NCBI RefSeq assembly: GCF_023195755.1
Contig: NZ_CP096203.1
Span: 1,798,001 to 1,862,000, forward strand
Length of the DNA stretch: 64,000 nucleotides
Direction of reading: 5' to 3'
Source of the DNA: Chryseobacterium nepalense
GTDB lineage: Bacteria > Bacteroidota > Bacteroidia > Flavobacteriales > Weeksellaceae
The translations under genes were made by a program, and so were the position numbers. Under the pieces are notes generated by a model. That model was not told the DNA's origin. It did not search any database and saw only the letters and a program-made list of their open reading frames with translations. Below, in pieces: positions 27,141 through 34,234 of this stretch. Numbering within the stretch: position 1 is the stretch's first letter; every line of letters begins with the position of its first letter.

Positions 27141-28052
27141 ATGATTTTTAGCATAAAACATACTTATATTTCTATTTTTTTAATGGGGACCATGGCATTC
27201 GGACAGGTAAAACGGCCGAATGCCACTCCTTATACCAACGAAATTACGTTTGAAAAACTTAAAAAGAAATATTCTTTTTTAACCCCGATTGAAAGACCGG
27301 TTCCTCAAAATGTCATTATTGATAAAGACGTAGAATACAAGAATATCAACGGAATTTCTTTAAAAGCAGATATTTATTATCCCAAAGATCTATCTAAAAA
27401 ATATCCCGGAATTGCAATGGTTCACGGCGGCGGATGGATTTCTGGAAGCAAGGAAAATGAAAAATACATGGCCATGGAGCTCGCTTCAAAAGGATATGTT
27501 GTGATTGCGATTGGCTACCGTTTGGCAGATGTCGCAAAATTTCCTGCCGGTGTGGAAGATATCGAAACCGGAATTCAATGGCTGAAGAAAAATCATAAAA
27601 AATATGCTTTAGATAAAAAGAAAATAGCAGTGTACGGAGAGTCTGCGGGAGCACAAATGGCCACCTTGGTAGGTGTAAAATCAAAGAATAAAATCCAGGC
27701 CATCGTGAATGTTGACGGAATTGTTTCATTTATTCATCCTGAAGCTGAAGAAAGTACCTACGCAGCGTACTGGCTGGATGGCGACCGAGATGTTAATTTG
27801 AAAAACTGGACAACCGCTTCACCTCTAAAGTATGTTGATAAAAATACACCTCCTACCCTTTTTATTAACAGTTCGCAACCCCGGTTTCATGCTGGCAGAG
27901 ACGATATGATGAATAAATTAAGAAATTATAATATTCAGACAGAATTCCATGAGATTAAGGATTCGCCGCACTCTTTCTGGTCAGCAGAACCCTGGTTTAC
28001 GGAAACCCTGAATCTTACCGCTGCTTTTTTAGATAAAGTTTTGAAATTATAA
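27141..28052 (+). CDS. secreted alpha/beta hydrolase, probable esterase
   Basis: Signal peptide MIFSIKHTYISIFLMGTMAFGQ, then an alpha/beta-hydrolase of the BD-FAE/acetylesterase (hormone-sensitive-lipase-like) group: oxyanion motif HGGGW, nucleophile elbow GESAGAQ, and the catalytic histidine probably in DSPHSFW. Its place between GH28 and a CE8 gene suggests it removes acetyl, methyl or feruloyl esters from pectin, but the leaving group cannot be determined by sequence. Not in one of the usual pectin acetylesterase families by its motifs. Confidence 0.8.
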   Translation: MIFSIKHTYISIFLMGTMAFGQVKRPNATPYTNEITFEKLKKKYSFLTPIERPVPQNVIIDKDVEYKNINGISLKADIYYPKDLSKKYPGIAMVHGGGWISGSKENEKYMAMELASKGYVVIAIGYRLADVAKFPAGVEDIETGIQWLKKNHKKYALDKKKIAVYGESAGAQMATLVGVKSKNKIQAIVNVDGIVSFIHPEAEESTYAAYWLDGDRDVNLKNWTTASPLKYVDKNTPPTLFINSSQPRFHAGRDDMMNKLRNYNIQTEFHEIKDSPHSFWSAEPWFTETLNLTAAFLDKVLKL

Positions 28053-28229
28053 TTTTAACACAAAGGAGTTAATTTAATTAAAAAAATATTTTAGTGAGCA
28101 AAAACGAATCAATAAGTTGATTTTATGAAGCTATCGTCATCGCTTCGCGCAGCAAATTTATTTGTCCTTGCTATCTAAAAATCAGGTAATATAAAACAAA
28201 TCTTGCGTCAGAAAATAATAAATCAGTTT

Positions 28230-29207
28230 ATGAAAAAATTATTTTTAATTCTCCTTGTCTCAATGGCAAATTTTCTTTTTGCCGGAAATGGTCCTTATAT
28301 AAAAATCATCGTTGCCAAAGACGGAAGCGGCGATTTTACATCCATTCAGAAAGCCATCAATTCCGTAAGAGATCTTGGTCCGGCAGAAGCACTGATTTAT
28401 ATAAAATCAGGAACATATAATGAAAAAGTGGTCATTTCATCTTCAAAACATAAAATCACGTTAGAAGGTGAAAATAAAGACAATACAATGATCACCAACA
28501 ATGATTTCTCAGGAAAACAGGATTCGTTCAATGAAAAAATGACGACATTCAATTCTTATACGTTGCTGGTGATGGGTGATGACATACAAATAAGCAATCT
28601 AACGATTCAGAATTCTTCATGCAATGAAGGACAGGCAGTTGCACTCCATGTGGAAGGCGACCGTTTTATCATCAAAAATTCAAATATTCTAGGGTGTCAG
28701 GATACGGTATATTGTGCAACAAATCACAGCAGGCAGTATTTTGAAAACTGTTTTATAGAAGGTACTACCGATTTTATTTTCGGGCAGGCAACAGCGGTTT
28801 TTAAAAACTGTACCATTAAAAGTTTAGCTGACTCTTATATCACAGCTGCTGCAACGGAAAAAGACAGGAAATATGGTTTTGTTTTCTTTGATTGCAGGCT
28901 TATCGCAAAAGAAGGTGTTACAAAAGTTTTTCTTGGAAGACCCTGGAGACCTTACGCCAAAACGGTTTTCATCAATACCGAAATGGGAGGTCATATTGTT
29001 TCTGAAGGCTGGAACCCGTGGAAAGGAGACCAGATGTTTCCCGATAAAGAAAAAACGGCTTATTACGCAGAGTTCGGAAGCAAAGGCGCAGGCGGTAATA
29101 CCTCAAATCGGGTAAACTGGTCGCATCAGCTGACTAAAAAAGATATGAAAAATTATACCCTGGAAAAGATTTTTAGTGGTTGGAACCCCATCATGAGTAA
29201 TGAGTAA
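28230..29207 (+). CDS. pectinesterase, CE8 (second copy)
   Basis: A second demethylating enzyme of 325 residues. ATG 28230 gives the signal peptide MKKLFLILLVSMANFLFAG. CE8 residues are kept: Q135 (GQAVA), Q157 and D158 (GCQDTV), nucleophile D181 in GTTDFIFG, R237 in LGRPWRP. Compared with the first copy it lacks the Lys-rich insert after the QDT motif. It is preceded by about 180 gene-free bases, so this gene and the next may have their own promoter. The two copies may differ in processive or random demethylation. Confidence 0.93.
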   Translation: MKKLFLILLVSMANFLFAGNGPYIKIIVAKDGSGDFTSIQKAINSVRDLGPAEALIYIKSGTYNEKVVISSSKHKITLEGENKDNTMITNNDFSGKQDSFNEKMTTFNSYTLLVMGDDIQISNLTIQNSSCNEGQAVALHVEGDRFIIKNSNILGCQDTVYCATNHSRQYFENCFIEGTTDFIFGQATAVFKNCTIKSLADSYITAAATEKDRKYGFVFFDCRLIAKEGVTKVFLGRPWRPYAKTVFINTEMGGHIVSEGWNPWKGDQMFPDKEKTAYYAEFGSKGAGGNTSNRVNWSHQLTKKDMKNYTLEKIFSGWNPIMSNE

Positions 29208-29253
29208 TAAAATATAATTCTTAATTGCCTTAACCAATTAAATTTATCTTAAA

Positions 29254-29991
29254 ATGAAAAAAATATTTTTACTGTTTAGCATAGTAATTTCAACATTCAT
29301 CCTGGCTCAGAAAAAGCCGACTTTATTCCTTATCGGTGATTCTACCATGGCTAATAAAGAAAATCCGGATAAAAATCCCGAACATGGATGGGGACAGGTT
29401 TTAAACCAATTTTTTACAACAGGTATCGAAATCCAGAACCATGCGATGAACGGAAGAAGTTCTAAAAGTTTCTGGACGGAAGGACGATGGGCTGCCATTG
29501 AAAAACAGCTGAAAAAGGGAGATTTTGTCATTATCCAGTTCGGGCATAATGATCAGAAGGTGAAAGACTCTACAAAATTTACCAATCCGTACACGCAATA
29601 CAGGGCCAACCTGGAGAGATACGTAAAGGAAACAAGAGCAAAAGGAGCCATTCCTATTTTAATGACTTCTATTGTACGAAGAAATTTTAACGAAAACGGC
29701 GTATTGATAGATACCCACAAAGAATATCCTTTGGTGGTAAGAATGGTTGCCAATGATCTGAATGTTCCTTTCGTAGATATGCAGCTGCTTACAGAACAGC
29801 TTGAAATTACCTATGGTCCCGAAAATTCAAAAAAACTACATCTCCATTTTAAGGAAGGTGAAGAGCCGTATTATCCCAAAGGAAAAGACGACGATACCCA
29901 TTTGTCTAAGCTGGGCGCAGATCTTGAAGCGAAACTTGCCGCTGACTCTTTGAAAAAATTGAAAACCGGACTGGAAAAATTTATCAAATAA
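29254..29991 (+). CDS. rhamnogalacturonan acetylesterase, CE12 (second copy)
   Basis: A 245-residue SGNH esterase with signal peptide ending ILAQ, S30 in GDSTMA, GWGQ (45-48), NGRSSKSF, GHND (97-100) and a DDDTHLS block with the catalytic Asp/His. Unlike the first copy it has a cleavable signal and no lipobox cysteine, so it is probably periplasmic or released. It overlaps no gene and is followed 20 bases later by kdgF. Confidence 0.9.
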   Translation: MKKIFLLFSIVISTFILAQKKPTLFLIGDSTMANKENPDKNPEHGWGQVLNQFFTTGIEIQNHAMNGRSSKSFWTEGRWAAIEKQLKKGDFVIIQFGHNDQKVKDSTKFTNPYTQYRANLERYVKETRAKGAIPILMTSIVRRNFNENGVLIDTHKEYPLVVRMVANDLNVPFVDMQLLTEQLEITYGPENSKKLHLHFKEGEEPYYPKGKDDDTHLSKLGADLEAKLAADSLKKLKTGLEKFIK

Positions 29992-30011
29992 TATCAATAA
30001 AAATATCTGAA

Positions 30012-30350
30012 ATGAATTTTAAAAAAGAGCCTTTTTTCGATGGCAATTCCGAATGGGAAAACCTGGGAGCCGGCGTTTCAAGACAATTTGTGGGCTACAA
30101 TTCACAGATCATGATGGTGATTGTAAAATTTGAAAAAGAGGCAGTAGGCGCTTTACATCAGCATTTTCACTCGCAAATCACCTATGTTGCTTCGGGAATA
30201 TTTGAAGTTGAAGTAGACGGTGAAACAAAAATACTGAAAGCTGGTGACGGATTCTTTGCCCAACCCAATATTTTTCATGGGGTAAGATGTCTTGAAAAAG
30301 GACAATTGATTGATGCTTTCGCGCCTTTCAGAGAAGATTTTATTAAATAA
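30012..30350 (+). CDS. kdgF: KdgF, unsaturated uronate to DKI cupin
   Basis: Speeds the linearisation of 4,5-unsaturated galacturonate to 5-keto-4-deoxyuronate, the KduI substrate. The 112-residue single-domain cupin has the metal ligands H49, H51 and Q55 in HQHFHSQ and H89 in NIFHG, matching the KdgF pattern HxH...Q...H, and the family-like end IDAFAPFREDF. No signal peptide, so cytoplasmic, although its gene sits at the end of the secreted-enzyme arm. This closes the step between GH105 and KduI. Confidence 0.88.
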   Translation: MNFKKEPFFDGNSEWENLGAGVSRQFVGYNSQIMMVIVKFEKEAVGALHQHFHSQITYVASGIFEVEVDGETKILKAGDGFFAQPNIFHGVRCLEKGQLIDAFAPFREDFIK

Positions 30351-30455
30351 AAATTACCGGGCACTGCTATCGTTTACAGAGTAGTTCATCTGTTAATTCA
30401 ACACTATTTTTATATCGTTTCAAACCGCAACAAATATTATTTTTAAATACATAAT

Positions 30456-30471
30456 ATGCAACCGATTGAAC
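30456..30471. promoter_or_regulatory. LacI-type operator, site 3 (PL1 lyase promoter)
   Basis: ATGCAACCGATTGAAC, about 110 bases before the pectate lyase start, in an AT-rich gap of 230 bases. It shares ATGCAACCGATTG with site 4. The right half deviates at two positions, so it may be a weaker site. Confidence 0.5.
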
Positions 30472-30582
30472 AATATAAATAATCAACATTATAATTATAT
30501 AAATATTGATAGTTTAAAATATAAAACAATTAAATATTAAATTAATAATTTTGATTTGAATCAACAACAAATAATTATTACT

Positions 30583-31692
30583 ATGAAAACAAAAACAAAA
30601 GCTGCCATTCTCACGGCAGCCCTGAGCTCAATTTTTGCTTTAACAGGCTGCGGACAGGAAGATCCAAAATCCGACCTGGCGAATAATCCGAATGAAATAA
30701 AAAATGAAATGTCCGTAAACGCCATTGTCCCATTGGCAAACTGTGTTGCTCCGGGATGGGCTTCCCAAAACGGCGGAACAACCGGTGGTGGAACCGCTGC
30801 GGAAACAACGGTGTCAACTTATGCTCAGTTAAAATCGGCAATTGAAAATACGGCTGTAAAAGTCATTAAAGTTACCGGAACCATAACGATTACTGCCAGA
30901 TTATCTTTTCAGGATCAGAGCGGCAAAACCATCTATGGAGCCAGCGGCGCAAAACTGGTTTCCACCAACCAGACCAAAGACGGGTCAGGGATCATCAACA
31001 TTAAAAGATGTAACAATATCATCATCCGAAACCTTATTTTTGAAGGTCCGGGAGCTTATGATACCGACGGTTGGGACAATGCGATTCTCGATGACTGCCG
31101 AAATGTATGGATCGACCACTGTGAATTCCGGGACGGCGTAGACGGAAACTTCGATATTAAAAACAAATCGGATTTCGTCACTGTATCCTACACCAAATTT
31201 CATTATCTGAAAGCCCCTAAACCCGGAGGATCCGGAGGGACAGACGATCACCGTTTTTCCAATCTGATCGGCTCAAGTGACGGTGCTACTGCAGATGCGG
31301 GCAAACTGAACGTAACCTTTGTAAGATGCTGGTGGGGACCCGGATGCAGAGAACGTATGCCGAGGGTAAGATACGGAAAGATCCATATCCTTAACAGCTA
31401 CTTCAACAGTTCGGTAAGCAATAAATGTATTGCTGCGGGTGTTCAGGCGAATATCCTGGTGGAAAGAAACGTATTTGAAAACGTAAAAGAACCGATCAAT
31501 CTCATGACGGGTTATACCGCCGTAACACAAACAGGAAACAGTTTTGTGAACGTAACCGGAAATACATCCGGAAGCGGGACTGCATTTACCCCACCCTATT
31601 CCGTCAATAAACTTAATGCTTCTGATGTAAAATCTGATGTAACGGCAAAAGCAGGAGCCACATTAAGCGGAAATATCTGCGATACTTTTTAG
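30583..31692 (+). CDS. pectate lyase, PL1 family, lipoprotein
   Basis: Surface-attached lyase of 369 residues. ATG 30583 gives a lipoprotein signal with C23 in ALTGC; a TTG start nine codons upstream is rejected. Classical PL1 signatures are present: VWIDH (175-179), calcium-binding acidic residues D184/D187 and D221/D222, and RERMPRVRYG (256-265) holding the catalytic arginine. It is transcribed alone from the promoter with operator site 3 and ends at a strong bidirectional terminator. Confidence 0.93.
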   Translation: MKTKTKAAILTAALSSIFALTGCGQEDPKSDLANNPNEIKNEMSVNAIVPLANCVAPGWASQNGGTTGGGTAAETTVSTYAQLKSAIENTAVKVIKVTGTITITARLSFQDQSGKTIYGASGAKLVSTNQTKDGSGIINIKRCNNIIIRNLIFEGPGAYDTDGWDNAILDDCRNVWIDHCEFRDGVDGNFDIKNKSDFVTVSYTKFHYLKAPKPGGSGGTDDHRFSNLIGSSDGATADAGKLNVTFVRCWWGPGCRERMPRVRYGKIHILNSYFNSSVSNKCIAAGVQANILVERNVFENVKEPINLMTGYTAVTQTGNSFVNVTGNTSGSGTAFTPPYSVNKLNASDVKSDVTAKAGATLSGNICDTF

Positions 31693-31712
31693 GAATTTAA
31701 ACGCTGATTATA

Positions 31713-31750
31713 AACTGCGCGGGCTGATTCTCAGCCCGCGCAGTTGTTTT
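31713..31750. terminator. bidirectional terminator between the two lyase genes
   Basis: AACTGCGCGGGCTGA (31713-31727) and its exact reverse complement (31731-31745) form a 15-bp stem with loop TTC, followed by GTTTTT on the plus strand and preceded by a TTATAA/TTTAAA stretch for the minus strand. It serves the convergent PL1 and PL10 genes. Confidence 0.85.
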
Positions 31751-31762
31751 TAAGTAAATTTC

Positions 31763-32785
31763 TTATTGAGAAAGTTTATTGCTGTTCAGCCATTTAGGAT
31801 ATTCTTTATCAATCAGCTTTTTTGCAAAATCGCCAAACCAGCTGTAGCCGTTTCTTCTCTCCTCGGAAACTTCGTTGTAATTGTATTTTACACTTCCGTC
31901 GCGGTCACCAAACAGAGGACGGTTATCATGAATATCATAAAATCTTGCCCAGACAACGGAATTTTTATCCTCTGCAAGAACTCTTACTGTCTTTCCGTTT
32001 TGTTTTACGACATTATAGCTGTATCCTTCAATATCATTTTCTGTAAACCATTTTACGGCAGATTTTACGGATTTTTCAATATCAGGCGTTACGGGCTGCC
32101 ACATGAGAAACCGTACAATTCCTACGGATTCTGCGGTTGCCAGGGAAACAGGTTCAAAAGCCCTTGCCTTATCCGGCTGCAGGGTAATTTCATTGTACTG
32201 ATCTGCCCAAATCGTTGGCTTTCCGTTTTGAAGAACCTGTGCTTTTAAGATGCATTCAATTCCATTTTTTACAGCCTTTTTAGATTGTTCTTTCAGTTTT
32301 TGATCTACCGCGATAAAATCGTTTTTCCCTTCTGCGGTATTGTAGAGAACCGTTAACGCATTAATCATGGCATTGTCATTAAAGGTAATCTGCTTTCGGT
32401 ATAATCCTTTGTTAGGATAATATTGAGGAAAACCACCATTTTCGTACTGCATGGTAAGCAGATAACGGATTCCTTTTTCCGCTGCCTTCAGATAATCCGG
32501 ATTTTTCGTTTCGGAATATGCTTTCATTAAAGCGTTAATTTCCCTTGAGGTAGCGTTGTTATCAATGGTCGCGTGATCATCACCCGTGGATTTTATTTTT
32601 CTTAAAAGATTTTTGTCAACCGGAAGACTGTAATCAACTACTGATTTATCTTCCAGCTGCTTTCCCCAGCCTCCCACAGGAAGCTGATACAGCATCATTT
32701 TTTCTGCCAGCGTATCTTTTTTTACCTGAGCGGATATATTTAAGCTAACTAATCCCAGAGCAAGAGTACAGATGTTGAATTTCAT
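31763..32785 (-). CDS. pectate lyase, PL10 family
   Basis: Polygalacturonate lyase with the (alpha/alpha)3 toroid fold. 340 residues, signal peptide cleaved after NISAQ. Family landmarks: LPVGGWGKQ near residue 36, TIDNNAT near 74, QYENGGFPQYYP near 112, and WARFYDIHDNRPLFGDRDG near 280, the segment that contains the catalytic arginine and calcium site in PL10. It follows the DUF4861 gene after 3 bases, so both form one minus-strand unit convergent to the PL1 gene. Confidence 0.92.
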   Translation of the reverse strand: MKFNICTLALGLVSLNISAQVKKDTLAEKMMLYQLPVGGWGKQLEDKSVVDYSLPVDKNLLRKIKSTGDDHATIDNNATSREINALMKAYSETKNPDYLKAAEKGIRYLLTMQYENGGFPQYYPNKGLYRKQITFNDNAMINALTVLYNTAEGKNDFIAVDQKLKEQSKKAVKNGIECILKAQVLQNGKPTIWADQYNEITLQPDKARAFEPVSLATAESVGIVRFLMWQPVTPDIEKSVKSAVKWFTENDIEGYSYNVVKQNGKTVRVLAEDKNSVVWARFYDIHDNRPLFGDRDGSVKYNYNEVSEERRNGYSWFGDFAKKLIDKEYPKWLNSNKLSQ

Positions 32786-32788
32786 GAT

Positions 32789-33973
32789 TTATTTAATTGT
32801 AATGATTAAAGGATTTCTGATGATTTCAGATTGTTTTTGAAGCCTATTTTCCCAGTCCTGCCGAGTCTGGATATCACCGCTTTTCTGCCACGCAAATCCT
32901 GCATAATAAACCAGTTTATCATGAGGTTTTGTAACGACATACAGATTACTTTCATCCGGAGCATCAGATCGGAAAACAATTGATTTTTCAACAATACTCG
33001 GATCCACAACAATACCTTCACCTACAAAAGCGTCATCAATTTTTTCCCAGTGAAGATAGTATCCTTTTTGGTCATTTAGTTTTGCTTCACCTTCGTTTTT
33101 ATGTAAAGTTATTCCAATGGTATAGTTGAGAGCCGGTTTTTCTGCTCTAAAATACGATTCAAATTTTGAAAAATTTGATCCAAGATCCAATGAAACTCTT
33201 TTAATTTCTTTAACTGCAAATTCACTCCACGGATCATAAGTCAATTCAAAAACCGTACGCAAAGGACCTTCTGCAATGGTTCTGGAGGCAACAAAATTTT
33301 GCGAAACCTGAAGCTTGTCATTTATCCATATTCCGATTCCACCTGTTCCGCGGCTGTTTCCGACATGGTAAGGATCATAGCCCTCCCCTCTTGTATCTTT
33401 ATGATAATACATAGGATCCGTAAGATAGCCTTTGTACCATTTATTAATGACCGGAAACTCCGTTCTTTTCAGCCAGATGTCCACACCGCTTGAGAGCGTA
33501 CTGCTTTTTACCCCCTGCAATGCTTCCTGCTGACCTTTCGGGCCATACATTCTGAATGCTATTTTGTCATTTTCCCATGCATAATCATCTACCCGTTCCT
33601 GAACCAGCCGGGAGTACGTTGAAATTTCAGTTTTGAGGATGGGTATTGCCGGTTCAGCTGAGATCGTATACACTGCTTTTTGATGTCCTTCAACAGTTGC
33701 CTGAAAAAGCAATTCATCATTATTTCCGTCTCCGTTATTATCAATCCATTGGATCAGAACAAGTTGGCCTTTTGCATCTCTAATCCTTAGATCAGTTGCT
33801 TTACTTTTATCCAAAAATGATTTTAATTGAGAAACAGGGACAGCGACAACTTCTTTTCTGGGAAAATCAAGTGTATTATTTAACTCAATAATTTTTTGAG
33901 CATGTATGCTACTTGAATTTATGCAACCGATTGCACACGTCAATCCGACAAAAGAATTTTTAACTGTAGTCAT
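32789..33973 (-). CDS. DUF4861 family secreted protein
   Basis: A 394-residue exported protein (signal region MTTVKNSFVGLTCAIGCINS, cleavage near IHAQ) of the DUF4861 family, which recurs in pectin-type utilisation loci of Bacteroidota; its activity is not known to me. Beta-rich with landmarks WIDNNGDGNNDELLFQ, YGPKGQQEALQG, HVGNSRGTGGIGIW and LDLGSNFSKFESYF. ATG 33973 is preferred over a TTG nine codons upstream. Oddly, LacI-type site 4 lies inside codons 13-18. Being paired with PL10 it could be an enzyme on unsaturated or ester-linked products, but this is inference. Confidence 0.85.
   Translation of the reverse strand: MTTVKNSFVGLTCAIGCINSSSIHAQKIIELNNTLDFPRKEVVAVPVSQLKSFLDKSKATDLRIRDAKGQLVLIQWIDNNGDGNNDELLFQATVEGHQKAVYTISAEPAIPILKTEISTYSRLVQERVDDYAWENDKIAFRMYGPKGQQEALQGVKSSTLSSGVDIWLKRTEFPVINKWYKGYLTDPMYYHKDTRGEGYDPYHVGNSRGTGGIGIWINDKLQVSQNFVASRTIAEGPLRTVFELTYDPWSEFAVKEIKRVSLDLGSNFSKFESYFRAEKPALNYTIGITLHKNEGEAKLNDQKGYYLHWEKIDDAFVGEGIVVDPSIVEKSIVFRSDAPDESNLYVVTKPHDKLVYYAGFAWQKSGDIQTRQDWENRLQKQSEIIRNPLIITIK
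33921..33936. promoter_or_regulatory. LacI-type operator, site 4 (inside the DUF4861 gene start)
   Basis: ATGCAACCGATTGCAC is the best match to the consensus and lies 37-52 bases downstream of the DUF4861 ATG, within the signal-peptide codons. A repressor bound here would act as a roadblock or close to a start of transcription lying near the start codon. Confidence 0.55.
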
Positions 33974-34092
33974 AATTATATCAGTTGAGTCAGTTTTCAA
34001 AAGTAATAAAAATAAAACAATTAAAACTGCTTAAATTTTTATTCAATTTACCATTTTCTTTTTTCATAATTTTTAATTCAGATATTGATTTA

Positions 34093-34122
34093 AAACAAAA
34101 GTACCTGCATTACTGCAGGCAC
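34093..34122 (-). terminator. terminator after the VIT/vWA gene
   Basis: On the minus strand GTGCCTGCA / TGCAGGTAC (one mismatch) forms a 9-position stem with loop GTAA, followed by a T-rich CTTTTGTTTT. It is about 110 bases downstream of the stop. Confidence 0.6.
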
Positions 34123-34234
34123 TCAAACTCAAACTTCTTCACTACACATTGATCATTATATTAACATTATCATATTAAATTTATTGTGTTTATTTTATTT
34201 TTTAACATGGATGCTTTATCACAGATCATCAGTT

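Noticed and set aside
31766..32248. 160-codon plus-strand frame inside the PL10 gene
   Set aside because: Antisense shadow of a clearly conserved lyase; residue composition (Cys/Phe-rich) is that of a mirrored frame.
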